Part shown: positions 8,319 through 19,438 of the stretch, in pieces
Position numbering within the stretch: position 1 is the stretch's first letter
Layout of the letters: each line of letters opens with the position of its first letter
NCBI GenBank assembly: GCA_965261585.1
Contig: CBDHDN010000053.1
Coordinates: forward strand, 1-64,000
Length of the DNA stretch: 64,000 nt
Direction of reading: 5' to 3'
Source: CBDHDN01 sp965261585
Lineage (GTDB): Bacteria; Pseudomonadota; Alphaproteobacteria; UBA6615
Position numbers and translations under genes: made by a program
Notes under the pieces: generated by a model
The model's input: the letters and a program-made list of their open reading frames with translations, nothing else
Databases searched by the model: none
What the model was told of the DNA's origin: nothing

Positions 8319-9446
8319 ATGTCGAGCCAGCAAAAGCCCTTGCGGGTCCTGATCCTGTCGCGCCACCCGGACATGCAGGGCGGGGTGGTCAGGTTCCTCG
8401 AGCTCATGAAGCAGCGCCTGGCCGCCGGGACGCAGGCCGAAAGCTTCATCATCGGGCGCCGGCCAGGCGAGCGGAACGTCGCGGGCACGGCCGTACGCGT
8501 TGTCACTGACATGATCGGCATCTTCATCCGCGTCGTGCGCCGACGCTATGACGTCGTCCATCTGAACCCCAGCCTAGAGCCGAAATCGGTCGTGCGCGAG
8601 GGCGCTCTGATGGCCGTGTTGCTGCTCGCGGGACAGCGCCGGATTTTCGTCTTCTTCCACGGCTGGGACCCCGATTTGGCCGACCGCATTGCCCGCAACG
8701 CATTGTTTCGCAAGGTGTTCTGTGCCCTGTTCCAGCGGGCGTCGCGGATTGCCGTGCTGTCGGACCGGTTCCGCCGGAGCCTCGTCGAGATGGGCTTCGA
8801 GGCGGCGCGCATCGACATCGTCTCGACCATGTTCGACGGTGCCGAGCTGACGCGGGCAAGGGCAGAGGACGACCGGGCGAAGCAGCGGTGGACGACCCTT
8901 TTCATGTCGCGCTTCGTCGCCGCCAAGGGTGTGTACGAGCTGATCGACGGCTTCGCCCGCATCGCCGCGGAGTTCCCCGACGCCCGCCTGACTCTCGCCG
9001 GTGACGGCGAGGAGCGGACCGGCATGGGGCGCCGCGTGCAGGAACGCGGGCTGGGCGAACGAGTGACGTTCCCGGGATACGTCATGGGCCGCGACAAGGC
9101 GCGCCTGCTGTTGGAGGCGGACATCTTCGCCCTGCCCTCCTACTACAATGAGGGCCTGCCGAACGCGCTGCTGGAGGCCATGGCGGCCGGGGCCGCGGTG
9201 ATCACGTCGGAGGCCGGCGGCATTCCTGAGGTTGTACACGCGCCCAAGAACGGCTTCATCCTGAAGGACATCACGGCCGACACGATCGCCGCGGCGCTGA
9301 CCGAGCTGCTGGCCAACCCGAGCCGGGTGGCGATGATCGGTGCCGAGAACGAGTCGCTTGCGTGGCAGCGATTCGAATCGCTGAAGGTTACGGGCCGCAT
9401 CGAATCGCTCTATGGCAACGTCGCCGCGGAGGCACACCCGGCTTGA
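8319..9446 (+). CDS. Glycosyltransferase family 4
   Basis: 375 residues with GT-B architecture. The N-terminal acceptor domain starts LRVLILSRHPDMQGGVVRFL. The C-terminal domain has SRFVAAKGVYELIDGF, then LTLAGDGEERTGM and the donor motif NEGLPNALLEAMAAGAAVITSEAGG. It likely elongates the same exopolysaccharide repeat. Its TGA overlaps the TTG start of the sulfotransferase (TTGA), indicating co-transcription and coupled translation. Confidence 0.85.
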   Translation: MSSQQKPLRVLILSRHPDMQGGVVRFLELMKQRLAAGTQAESFIIGRRPGERNVAGTAVRVVTDMIGIFIRVVRRRYDVVHLNPSLEPKSVVREGALMAVLLLAGQRRIFVFFHGWDPDLADRIARNALFRKVFCALFQRASRIAVLSDRFRRSLVEMGFEAARIDIVSTMFDGAELTRARAEDDRAKQRWTTLFMSRFVAAKGVYELIDGFARIAAEFPDARLTLAGDGEERTGMGRRVQERGLGERVTFPGYVMGRDKARLLLEADIFALPSYYNEGLPNALLEAMAAGAAVITSEAGGIPEVVHAPKNGFILKDITADTIAAALTELLANPSRVAMIGAENESLAWQRFESLKVTGRIESLYGNVAAEAHPA

Positions 9447-10453
9447 CCGGCACCGGTCCCGTCTTCGTCGTCGGCCCGCCGCGCTGCGGCACGACGCTGA
9501 CCGCGCGGATCCTGGGCCAGCATCCGGCGATTTTCATGCCGGGCGAGACCCATTTCTTCGAGGATATCTACGCCCGCCGGCGGGAGCTGGGAGCCCCCTG
9601 CGACGACGATGCCCGCGCCCGCATCATCGAGCGCCTGCAGACGCTGTACGACCGGTTCCGCGAGCTGCCCGACCAGGCGCGCGTGGAACGCCTGTTCGCC
9701 GGGGCGGAGTTCCGCGCCGCGCTCAACCGGGCGCGCAGCTATCGTGACATCTTCAGCGCCTTCCTGGAGGCCCAGATGGGCGCCGTCGGCAAGCGCCGCT
9801 GGGGCAATCAGGTGCCACGGGACCTGTTCGAGCTGGACCGCGTGTTCGCATTCTTCACCGATGCCCGGGTCGTCGCCTGCGTGCGCGACCCGCGCGACTT
9901 TCTGTTGTCGTACCGCGACAAGTGGCAGCGTGACGGCAGCGGCTGGGAGGCCGACCGGCTGCGCCGGCTCTACCATCCCGTGATCACCGCATTGTTGTGG
10001 AAGAGCAGCATCCGGACGCTGCGCGCGGCCCAGCGGCGCTATGGCTCGCGCATCATGATCAATCCATACGAGGCGCTGGTCGCCGACCCGGAGGCCCAGG
10101 TGCGGGCGATCTGCGCCTTCCTGGACGAGGAATTCCGGCCTGAGATGCTGAACGTCGACGCCAGCAACTCCTCCGCACAAACCACGACCGTCGGCATCTT
10201 TACGAGCTCAGTCGGCCGCTGGCGCCGCGACCTGCCGGTGGCGGACGCGGTGGTCTTGCAGGGCATCTGCCGGGCCGAAATGCGGGCCACCGGCTATGCG
10301 CCCGAGCGCGTCCGGGCCAATCCCCTGGCCGTCGCGACGCGGCTGGCATCGAGCCCGTTCGCCGGCTGTCGCGCGCTGGCCGCGAACAAGGCCAAGCGCG
10401 GGCCGACCCTGCCCTATCTGGCGAAGCGACTGGGGGCCCTGATGCGGGCCTGA
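9443..10453 (+). CDS. Sulfotransferase family protein
   Basis: 336 residues when started at the TTG (9443) that overlaps the upstream stop. The first residues contain the 5'-phosphosulfate loop FVVGPPRCGTTLTARILG, which binds PAPS. The 3'-phosphate region VVACVRDPRDFLLSYRDKW is at about 150-168. These are the two diagnostic sulfotransferase motifs. Its place after a glycosyltransferase suggests sulfation of the exported glycan. A longer frame extends back inside the upstream gene, but no better start is visible. Confidence 0.85.
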   Translation: MTGTGPVFVVGPPRCGTTLTARILGQHPAIFMPGETHFFEDIYARRRELGAPCDDDARARIIERLQTLYDRFRELPDQARVERLFAGAEFRAALNRARSYRDIFSAFLEAQMGAVGKRRWGNQVPRDLFELDRVFAFFTDARVVACVRDPRDFLLSYRDKWQRDGSGWEADRLRRLYHPVITALLWKSSIRTLRAAQRRYGSRIMINPYEALVADPEAQVRAICAFLDEEFRPEMLNVDASNSSAQTTTVGIFTSSVGRWRRDLPVADAVVLQGICRAEMRATGYAPERVRANPLAVATRLASSPFAGCRALAANKAKRGPTLPYLAKRLGALMRA

Positions 10454-10480
10454 AATCAGGGCCGTCACGCGGCCCTGATT
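10454..10480. terminator. Perfect hairpin after the sulfotransferase
   Basis: AATCAGGGCC-gtcacgc-GGCCCTGATT is a perfect 10-bp stem immediately after the stop codon. No T-run follows on the plus strand (AAGCATCG), so it may be a weak terminator or an mRNA 3' stabiliser. Confidence 0.6.
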
Positions 10481-10569
10481 AAGCATCGCTTTAGATAAAT
10501 CACCCAAGTTGGCGGGCACGGTGTCGACAACCGACGTGTGTCTGCTGGCAACCCGATTCGGACGGATTC

Positions 10570-11033
10570 ATGCGTATCAGCGTCTTTGGGCTTGGCTATG
10601 TCGGCAGTGTGTCCGCTGCCTGCTTTGCCGCCGACGGCCATTCCGTCGTCGGTGTCGACCCGAACGAGGCCAAGGTCGCCCTGGTCAACGACGGCAAGGC
10701 TCCGGTCGTCGAGAAGGACCTCGGCGAGATGATGGAGACGATGGTGGCGGCGGGCCGCCTGAAGGCGACACAGGACCCGTCGGCGGCGGTCTTGGAGACC
10801 GACCTGTCGATGATCTGCGTCGGCACGCCGAGCCAGCCCAACGGCAGCCTCGACGTCGGCCACGTCGTGAGCGTGTGCCGCGAGATCGGCGCCGCGCTCG
10901 CGGCCAAGCGCAGCTATCACGTCGTCGTCGTGCGGTCCACGGTGTTGCCCGGCACGGTGCGCGACAGCGCCCTGCCGGTCATCGAGGAGAGCAGCGGCAA
11001 GCAGGCCGGCCGCGACTTCGGCTTCGCCAAACT
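10570..11033 (+). pseudogene. GDP-mannose/UDP-glucose 6-dehydrogenase, N-terminal third only
   Basis: The protein begins MRISVFGLGYVGSVSAACFA with the NAD-binding motif and continues through ICVGTPSQPNGSLDV and [14 protein letters not shown] to GRDFGFAK. This is the AlgD-type dehydrogenase fold. At about 11033 homology stops, just before the expected NPEFLREG motif, and the DNA changes to a different gene. The catalytic cysteine domain and about two-thirds of the enzyme are missing, so it should be inactive. It would read on into out-of-frame sequence and stop at 11073. Confidence 0.85.
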
Positions 11034-11614
11034 GGGGCAACGTCAACCCGGTCGGGCCGCGCGCCTGCTATGACGAGGCCAAACGCTGCGCCGAGACGCT
11101 GTTCTTCGACTACTACGGGCAGCACGAGACGAATATCCGCGTCGTGCGCATTTTCAACACCTACGGTCCGCGCATGCACCCCAATGATGGGCGCGTCGTG
11201 TCCAACTTCATCGTCCAGGCCCTGCAGGACCAGCCGATCACCGTGTTCGGCGAGGGCCTGCAGACCCGCTCGTTCTGCTATGTCGACGACCTGATCGACG
11301 GCATGCTGCGGATGATGGGCGCGCCCGACGACATCACCGGCCCGATCAACATCGGCAACCCCAACGAGTTCACGATCCTGGAGCTCGCCAAGCAGGTGAT
11401 CGAGCTCACGGGCTCGCGCTCGGAGATCGTCTACCGGCCACTGCCACAGGACGACCCGACCCAGCGCCAGCCGATCATCGAGAAGGCCACGCGGATCCTC
11501 CAGTGGACGCCCCGGACCCAGCTGCGCGAGGGCCTGTTGAAGACCATCGCGTATTTCGAGACGATCATCGAGCGCCCGGCCGCCCCCACGCCGCTGACCG
11601 TCGCCGCCCGTTAG
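11034..11614 (+). pseudogene. UDP-glucuronate decarboxylase (UXS)-like epimerase, C-terminal half only
   Basis: From the fusion point the frame reads [20 protein letters not shown], which contains the catalytic YxxxK of the extended SDR family. It continues [20 protein letters not shown], then [19 protein letters not shown] and a normal C-terminus. These are hallmark UXS sequences (UDP-glucuronate to UDP-xylose). The NAD-binding N-terminal half is absent, and no start or ribosome site lies before the junction. The two half-genes were joined by deletion of the DNA between them, or by misassembly. Confidence 0.85.
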
Positions 11615-11676
11615 TGGTTGATTCGGTGGGCTGATACACCCGACGCCTGGGTCCCAAGCGGCCGGATCGAGCCACC
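11615..11676 (+). repeat. REP-like palindromic repeat, copy 2
   Basis: Directly after the UXS stop the sequence GTTGATTCGGTGGGCTGAT precedes the degenerate hairpin CCGACGCCTGGG-tcc-CAAGCGGCCGG and ends GAGCCACC. It matches the second half of the doublet at 60641-60755 with several substitutions. It is probably an old copy acting as a 3'-end hairpin. Confidence 0.65.
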
Positions 11677-11873
11677 AAGGCCTGCCACCCGGCGGCCCGA
11701 GGCCACGCCAAAATGCCTGCGGTTTTTCTCACCTTTCGAGGGGCACTCGGCGTGAGTCGCGCTGAACTTTCGAACAATTTTACCGTCCGCTAGCACCTAA
11801 AGGCGCATCGTTGGGCAGGTACCCCCCAGTGGGTGCGGGCCGCCTGGCGGCGATCGTGCGAACGGGTTCGAAT

Positions 11874-13229
11874 ATGCCTCTCGAAGGAAGAAGCCCACAG
11901 GATGGTACGAATGGCGGTGACGCCGGACAACGGGCTCGGCTACCGCACAATGGCGGGTTGCCGCTCTTTCTGACGATCCTGCTGACCGGCCTGCTCGGCA
12001 GCTCGAGCCTCGCCGAGTCGGCCAGCACCATCCTGCACTACGACGAGAACGGCCGCGTCATCGAGCGCCAGCGCAGCATCATCGATGGCGAGCCACGGGG
12101 CGATCCGGGCAGGCCCGGGCCGGGCGGGCGCGGCGGTTTCGCCGGCACCGGGCCCGACGGCACGCCACTGGCGACGTTCGAAACCGGCGAAATCCTGGCC
12201 ACCGGCGTCAGCGCGCAAGAAGTGCGACAGGCCCGCTCCCTCGGCTTCACCCCGATCGAGCGCCTGACCCTCGGCTCGCTGCAGTTCAACGTCGTGCGCT
12301 TCCGCACGCCCGCGTCGGCCCAGACCGAGGACGCACTGCGGACGTTCCGGTTCGCCTTCCCGACCGTCACCTCCGACGTCAACGGCTTGCTCGTGCCGGC
12401 GGCCCGCGAGGGCTGGGACGCCATCAGGACCATCGGCTGGCCGGAATTGCGGGCGGCCTGCGGCAGCGGCGTCAGACTCGGCATGATCGACACGCCGGTG
12501 GCGGTCGACCATCCGGCCTTTCTGGGCCAGCAGGTGACGCACCGGTCGTTCCTGGCCGACGACAAGCAGCCGGCCCTGGCCTCGCACGGCACCGCCGTGG
12601 CGGCGCTGCTGGTCGGCAGCCCAGATACAGACGGTTTCGGGGGCCTGCTGCCCCAAGCCTCGCTGCTGGCCGGCAGCATCTTCGAGCGCCGGCCCGGTGG
12701 CCGCACGGTGGGCAACCTGTTCGCGCTGCTGAAGGCCATGGAGTGGATGGCCGAGGAGCATGTCGACGTACTCAACCTCAGCCTCGAGACCGGCGAGAAC
12801 CGGGTGCTGAGCCAGGCGCTCGACCGGGCCGCGGCTGCCGGCATGGTCCTCACGGCAGCGGCCGGCAACGGCGGCGCCGAGGCGCGCCCGGCCTACCCGG
12901 CGGCGCATCCGGCGGTGCTGGCGGCGACCGCGCTCGACCCGGGCCTCAACCCCTATCGCTACGCCAACCACGGCTCCTATATCGACTTTGCGGCACCGGG
13001 TGTGCGGCTGTGGACCGCGGTTCCCGGTGGCGGCCAGTTGCAGAGCGGCACGTCGTTCGCCGTGCCGTTCCTGACCGCTGTCGTCGCCGCCCAGATGAGC
13101 AACGGCATTGCCGCCGACCCGCAGGAGATCCGGCGCTCACTCTTACCTGGCGCCCGCGACCTCGGCGCGCCGGGCAAGGACGTCGTCTTCGGCTGGGGCT
13201 TGTTGCGGCTCAGCCCGACCTGCCGCTGA
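11874..13229 (+). CDS. Secreted subtilisin-like (S8) serine protease
   Basis: About 451 residues from the ATG at 11874 (a TTG lies 63 bases upstream). A hydrophobic export segment, LPLFLTILLTGLLGSSSLA, is at about 29-47. The S8 triad is complete: Asp206 in GMIDTPV, His238 in SHGTAVAALL and Ser394 in SGTSFAVPF. The oxyanion asparagine is in AAAGNGG (about 332). A linker of about 60 residues rich in Gly, Pro and Arg follows the signal. It is likely a periplasmic or secreted protease; no autotransporter or PPC domain is visible. The substrate is unknown. Confidence 0.88.
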   Translation: MPLEGRSPQDGTNGGDAGQRARLPHNGGLPLFLTILLTGLLGSSSLAESASTILHYDENGRVIERQRSIIDGEPRGDPGRPGPGGRGGFAGTGPDGTPLATFETGEILATGVSAQEVRQARSLGFTPIERLTLGSLQFNVVRFRTPASAQTEDALRTFRFAFPTVTSDVNGLLVPAAREGWDAIRTIGWPELRAACGSGVRLGMIDTPVAVDHPAFLGQQVTHRSFLADDKQPALASHGTAVAALLVGSPDTDGFGGLLPQASLLAGSIFERRPGGRTVGNLFALLKAMEWMAEEHVDVLNLSLETGENRVLSQALDRAAAAGMVLTAAAGNGGAEARPAYPAAHPAVLAATALDPGLNPYRYANHGSYIDFAAPGVRLWTAVPGGGQLQSGTSFAVPFLTAVVAAQMSNGIAADPQEIRRSLLPGARDLGAPGKDVVFGWGLLRLSPTCR

Positions 13230-13368
13230 GCCCGGCGCACGCGGCGCCGGGGCCGCGTGGCGGCTCGGCCGCGCGACGGTGGCTGGCGCGGCCCCTACGC
13301 CCTACGATAGCACCGCCGAGCTAGAGCCGGCGAGCGGCGCCGGCACGACCGGGCCTGTCGTCGAGGGC

Positions 13369-14100
13369 ATGAGCGAGCTACCCCGCATAATCGGACATCG
13401 CGGCGCCAAGGGGCACACGCCGGAGAACACGATCGCATCACTGCGGGCGGCCGCGGCCATGGGCGTCCGCTGGGTCGAGTTCGACGCCAAGCTGACGCAC
13501 GACGGCGCGGTCATCGTCATGCATGACGAGACCCTGGACCGGACGACCGACGGCACCGGCGCCGTCGCCGACATGGACTGGGCGGCGATCGCGCGGCTGG
13601 ATGCGGGCGGCTGGTTCGCCAGCGCCTTTGCCGGCGAGCGGGTGCCGACCCTGCGGACCGCGATCGCGGCGCTGGCCGAGCTTGGCCTCGGCGCCAATGT
13701 GGAGATCAAGCCCTGCCCCGGCCGCGCGGCGGCGACCGGCAGCGCCGTCGCGGCGATACTGGCCACCGACTGGCCGGCCACCGCGCCGCCGCCGCTCATA
13801 TCCAGCTTTGCGCCCGACGCCCTCGCCGCCGCCCGGGCGGCCCGGCCGGAGTTGACGCGGGCGTTGCTGGTCGGTGCGATCCCCGACGACTGGGCGGCGC
13901 AGCTGGATGCGCTCGGCTGCGCGGCGCTGCATTGCGACCAGCGGCACCTAACCCGGGCGCAGGCGCAAAGGGTGATCGCCGCCGGCATCCCCTTGCGCTG
14001 CTACACGGTCAATGCGGGGGACCGCGCCGAGACCCTGTTCGCCTGGGGCGTCGGCTCGGTGTTCACCGACTTTCCGGACCTGATGCCGGCGCCGCCCGCC

Positions 14101-14115
<15 letters not shown>
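13369..14115 (+). CDS. ugpQ: Glycerophosphodiester phosphodiesterase (UgpQ-like)
   Basis: 248 residues from the ATG at 13369. Motif [16 protein letters not shown] carries the catalytic His-Arg and the Glu-Asn pair. [12 protein letters not shown] and [20 protein letters not shown] segments supply the metal ligands and second His, as in the GDPD TIM barrel. It hydrolyses glycerophosphodiesters to glycerol-3-phosphate and alcohol. It converges with and overlaps by 15 bases the ugpC gene on the other strand, so it belongs functionally, not transcriptionally, with the Ugp transporter. Confidence 0.9.
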
Positions 14116-15180
<1,065 letters not shown>

Positions 15181-15198
15181 CGGCCGTTTCCCCTTCCT

Positions 15199-16053
15199 TT
15201 ACTTCTCGTGCTCGATGAGACCCTTGACGAACCAGCGTTGCATCAAGACGACAACCGCCACCGGCACGATCATCGCCATCATCGTCATCGCCATGACGAC
15301 GTGCCATTCGACCTGGTCGTCGCCGACGGACAGCATCGATTTGATGGCGATGAGGATCGTCTTGAACTGGGGGTCCTTTGTGATCATGAGCGGCCACAGG
15401 AATTGGTTCCAGCCGAACACGAACAGAATGACGAACAGGGCTGCGATGTTGGTCCTCGACAAAGGCAGCAGGATGTCGAAGAAGAAGCGAACCGGCCCGG
15501 CGCCGTCGACACGTGCCGCCTCGACTAGCTCATCGGGGATCGTCATGAAGAACTGACGGAAAAAGAATGTCGCCGTCGCCGAGGCGATCAGCGGCACGAT
15601 CAGACCCTGGTAGCTGTTCAGCATGCCGAGCGCTGAGATGACCTCGAACGTCGGCACGATGCGGACCTCGACCGGCAGCATCAACGTCACGAAGATCAAC
15701 CAGAAAGCGGCCATGCGCAGCGGAAAACGGAAGAACACAATGGCGTAGGCGGAGATGATCGAGATGGCGATCTTCCCGACGGCGATGCCGAGCGCCATAA
15801 TCGTTGAGTTCATCAGAAGCCGCCAGGCTGGGACACCGCCACCGCCGGAGAGAGCCCCGTCGGTCAGGGCGGACAAGTAGTTGCGCACGAACTCGCTGCC
15901 CGGTAGCAGCGGCATCGGCGCCTGTACGACCTCGCGCAAGTTTAGTGTCGAGCCGACGAACACGACATAGATCGGAAACGCCAGCACCAGGACGCCCAGC
16001 GCGAGTACGCTGTGGGCGAAGTATCTGCCGATCCTTCCGTGTTCGACCATCAA
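15199..16053 (-). CDS. ugpE: Glycerol-3-phosphate ABC transporter permease UgpE
   Basis: 284 residues with six predicted membrane segments. The cytoplasmic EAA loop [23 protein letters not shown] couples to UgpC. The C-terminus ([14 protein letters not shown]) is characteristic of CUT1-family second permeases ending at the MalG-type motif. Its start overlaps the ugpA stop by four bases (ATGA), showing one operon. The glycerol-3-phosphate assignment rests on family resemblance and the adjacent GDPD and UgpC. Confidence 0.85.
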   Translation of the reverse strand: MMVEHGRIGRYFAHSVLALGVLVLAFPIYVVFVGSTLNLREVVQAPMPLLPGSEFVRNYLSALTDGALSGGGGVPAWRLLMNSTIMALGIAVGKIAISIISAYAIVFFRFPLRMAAFWLIFVTLMLPVEVRIVPTFEVISALGMLNSYQGLIVPLIASATATFFFRQFFMTIPDELVEAARVDGAGPVRFFFDILLPLSRTNIAALFVILFVFGWNQFLWPLMITKDPQFKTILIAIKSMLSVGDDQVEWHVVMAMTMMAMIVPVAVVVLMQRWFVKGLIEHEK

Positions 16054-16934
16054 TACGTGACCTTGCGCTCTATGTAGCGGAACTGGATGACAGTGAGCGT
16101 GATCACGATGCCCATCAGGATGACCGATTGGGCCGCGGAGCTGCCGAAGTCCAGGCCGATGAAGCCGTCGCTGAAGACCTTGTAGACGAGGGTGTTAGTG
16201 GCGCCAGCCGGCCCGCCCTGTGTCAGGATCTCGATCACCCCGAACGTATCGAAGAAAGCAAAGATTATATTGATCACCAACAGGAAGAACGTGATCGGCA
16301 TCAGCAGCGGAAAGACGATAGTCCAGAATCGCCAAGTCGGTCCGGCGCCGTCGATCGATGCGGCCTCGACGAGCGACTTCGGGATCGCCTGCATGCCAGC
16401 CAGGAAGAACAGGAAGTTGTAGCTAATCTGCTTCCAGGCCGAGGCCAGGATGACGAGGAACATTGCTTGATTGCCGTTCAGCAGGTAGTTCCGATCGATG
16501 CCCAGCGACCGATTCAGCATCACGCCAAAGATGCCGAAGTTCGGATTAAACAAGGACAGGAACAGCACGCCAGCGATCGCCGGGGCTACGGCATAGGGCC
16601 ACATCAGCAGTGTTCTATACGCGAAGCGTCCCCTGATAACGCGGTCGGCTTTGGCCGCAAGGAACAGCGCGACCAGCAGCGCAAGTGACGCAACGGCGAG
16701 GGAGAAGAAAAACGTCCGCCCGACCGAGCCGCTGTAGAGCGGGTCGCTCAGCACCAACGCAAAATTCTCGAGGCCGACGAACTCCGTTGACAGGCCGAAA
16801 GGGTCTCCGATCTGGGTCAACTGCCACAACGCCTGGGCCGACGGCCAGATGAAGAAGACGAGCGTGACGCCCAGCTGCGGCGCCAGCAGCAGGTAGGGCA
16901 GCAGCTTGTGTCTGAAATAGACGCGCTTTTCCAT
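16050..16934 (-). CDS. ugpA: Glycerol-3-phosphate ABC transporter permease UgpA
   Basis: 294 residues, CUT1-family permease. It begins [20 protein letters not shown], has six hydrophobic segments, and carries the EAA loop [20 protein letters not shown]. The segment [20 protein letters not shown] near the C-terminus is typical of UgpA. It forms the membrane channel with UgpE. It lies 72 bases after the truncated ugpB remnant. Confidence 0.88.
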   Translation of the reverse strand: MEKRVYFRHKLLPYLLLAPQLGVTLVFFIWPSAQALWQLTQIGDPFGLSTEFVGLENFALVLSDPLYSGSVGRTFFFSLAVASLALLVALFLAAKADRVIRGRFAYRTLLMWPYAVAPAIAGVLFLSLFNPNFGIFGVMLNRSLGIDRNYLLNGNQAMFLVILASAWKQISYNFLFFLAGMQAIPKSLVEAASIDGAGPTWRFWTIVFPLLMPITFFLLVINIIFAFFDTFGVIEILTQGGPAGATNTLVYKVFSDGFIGLDFGSSAAQSVILMGIVITLTVIQFRYIERKVTY

Positions 16935-17541
16935 CGCACACCTGGCGGCAGGATCAAAGACGGGGCGACCCGAAGGCGGCCCCGTCCCGATCGTCCCGCG
17001 GACGCGCTAACGGGCCGAGAAGTTCTCGAGTTGGACCCAGGACTGCCATGCCGTCGAAAAACCGCAACTCGCGGCGCCGGACGAGATCAGCTGGCGCGAC
17101 GCCTCTGCCATCTCCGGCCAGGTCTGCGGCGGGCTCTCGGGATCGAGCCCGGCCTGGGCGAACTTCTCCTTGTTGTAGTAGAGCACCGGCGTCGAGCTGT
17201 TGAACGGCATCGACAGCATCTGGCCGTCGTCGTTCGTGTAGTAGCCGGTCACGGCCTTGAGAAAGGCGTCGGGATCGAACGCCTTGCCGCTCTCCGCCAT
17301 CAGTTCGTACACGGGCTTGATAGCGCCGCCGGCCGACATCATCGTCGCCGTGCCGACCTCGAAGACCTGCACGATGTGCGGCTGCTCGCCGGCCCGGAAG
17401 GCGGCGATGGCGCTGGTCATGGTCTCCGTGTAGTTGCCGCGGTTGATAGCGACGACCTCGAACTCGTCCTGAGTCGCGTTGAACGCGGCGGCGATGGCCT
17501 CGACCTTCTGGCCGAGCGCGCCGCCCATGGCGTGCCACCAC

Positions 17542-19196
17542 GGGTGTGGGTCTGGTATGGAAAATCTAAGTCATTGATTTAGTGCGTTTTTTGTGTCGAG
17601 ACGAACGGCCGAAAGCGGCTATTCGTGACAATGGGCCGCTCCAAGGCAGGATTTTGTCACGACGGCAGGGTCGAGCAGGGGAAGGTGGGAACGCTCCGCA
17701 CCGCCAGAAGCGGTACGATGCCGTGTCTCGAAACCCAACATCGGGAGCATTCCCATGGCAGTATCCCCGCCTCCGGCGCCTTCGTCCATCGATCTTTCCG
17801 GCCTGCCTCCTCGGGTCGTCGAGGCGGCCGCCCGGGTGCTCGCACTGTGTCGCGAGGAGCTTCGTTCCGAGCCGCGCCCCGAGGCGCCCGAGGAGGTCGA
17901 GTTGCGGGTGCGTGAGGCCACGAACGAGTTTGCTCGCGATGTCATGGGCGCCGTCATCGAGAACCGGGACGATGGCGCTTCCCGGATCGAGCGGGACGGG
18001 CAGAGCTGGTTCCGGGTCGCGGTGACGCCGAAGACGATCATGACCTCGCTCGGTCCGGTGACCTACCGGCGAGCGCGTTACCGCAGCGGCGCGAGCGGGG
18101 CATCGCCGGTGCCGGTCGACGAGAGCCTGGGTCTCGTCGACGATTACCTGACGCGGCCGGCGGCCGAGCTCGGTCTGCTGATGATGGGTCACTGCACGGC
18201 CCGGGAAGCGGCGGCGTTCTTTGCGAAGACCGGCGCCATGACGCCGTCGGTGAGCACCCTGCAGCGCCTGACCATGAGCATGCACGAATGCTGGGAAGAG
18301 CCTCGGCCCGGAGACGCTGGGCAGCATCCGTGAGGCCGAGGGCATACCGCAGGACGAGACCACCGCCTCGGTCTCCCTCGACGGCGTCATGGTGCCGCTG
18401 AGACCCGGCGAGGACGGTCGCGCCAAGGCCTCCTGGCGCGAGGCCGCCTGCGGCACGGTCTCCTTCCACGACGCCGAGGGCAAGCGCCTGAAGACCCTCT
18501 ATCTCGGCCGCATGCCGGAGAGCGGCAAGCTCACGCTGAAGGCGCAGCTTGCAAGCGAAGTCGCACACATCAGGCGAGCACGCCCCGAGATCGGGATCGT
18601 CGCTATCGCCGATGGCGCCGCCGACAACTGGACCTTCCTGGAGACCCTGTCGCCCGAAACCGAGGTGATCGACTTCTGGCATGCTTGCGAACATCTGCAA
18701 ACCGCGTCCGACCATGCCGTGGCGCCCGGCTGGTTCGAGAAGTACCGCGAGATCCTCCGTCACGATCCCCGTGGCGTCGCCAAGGTGATCCGGGCGCTGC
18801 GCCACCTTCGCGATGCCGCCGCTGCGCCGGACCGGGCCGAGACCGAGCGGGAACTCGCCTTCTTCCGCAAGCATCGCCATTGCATGCGCTACCACGCCCT
18901 GAAGGAAGAGGGCATCGCCATCGGCTCAGGCGTGGTCGAGGCTGCCAACAAGACCCTGGTGACACAGCGCATGAAGCGCTCCGGCATGCGCTGGCGGATC
19001 GTCGGCGGACAGGCTGTTCTGACCTTCCGCGCCCTGATCAAATCCGGCCGCTTCGAGCGGGCATGGAAGGCCCTGATCAGCGCAACCGACACACCGGCCA
19101 ACGACAACATCAGTCCACGTGCAGCAGCCATGGCAATCGCTGCCTGAACTCAACGAACCAAGCCGCAGACATCACTGCCATGCGAGACTCGCACCC
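17542..19196 (+). mobile_element. ISKra4-family insertion sequence in ugpB
   Basis: 1655 bp flanked by the 8-bp duplication GCCACCAC (17534-17541, 19197-19204). Terminal inverted repeats are GGGTGTGGGTCTGGTATGG and, reverse-complemented, GGGTGCGAGTCTCGCATGG. One transposase gene, frameshifted, is inside. Excision of the element and one duplication restores the ugpB frame between W-W and H-A-M. Confidence 0.92.
17755..19147 (+). pseudogene. ISKra4-family transposase, frameshifted
   Basis: The N-terminal part (17755-18300, MAVSPPPAPSSIDLSGLPPR) runs to MSMHECWEE. The C-terminal part is in another frame from about 18301 (LGPETLGSIREAEGIPQDET). It includes SVSLDGVMVPL with the first catalytic Asp, then FWHACEHLQTA and IGSGVVEAANKTLVTQRMKR. 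The family is recognised by the last two motifs. The frame change at about 18301 is probably an indel, because I see no slippery run there. Confidence 0.85.
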
Positions 19197-19438
19197 GCCA
19201 CCACTCGATCTGGGTCTGGGCGCTGGCCGCCGAGGCGAAACCGACGACGGCAACGGCCGCAACGCCGACGAGTAAATATTTGCGCATTCCTGGATACCTC
19301 CCAAAAGCTGGCAGCGGGACAGGCAGCGGCCGAGCTTCGCCCAGCCGCCGCGTATGCCCGCCTTGTCGTGGCGAAAGACTACATTTGCGCAGTGGGGAGC
19401 GCGACTCATTTGTGATGGTAATGCGACGGCGCGAGCGC

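Larger units (their letters stand above)
17007..19287 (-). pseudogene. ugpB: Glycerol-3-phosphate binding protein UgpB, split by ISKra4 and missing its C-terminal half
   Basis: The start is ATG 19287 after GGGAGGTATCCAGGA. A signal peptide (MRKYLLVGVAAVAVVGFASA) leads to QTQIEWW. The frame resumes on the other side of the IS at HAMGGALGQKVEAIAAAFNA and runs to WVQLENFSAR followed by a stop at 17007. Removing the IS and one 8-bp duplication gives 205 residues, whereas UgpB proteins have about 430. So besides the insertion, the C-terminal lobe has been deleted. The transporter should lack its substrate receptor. Confidence 0.88.
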
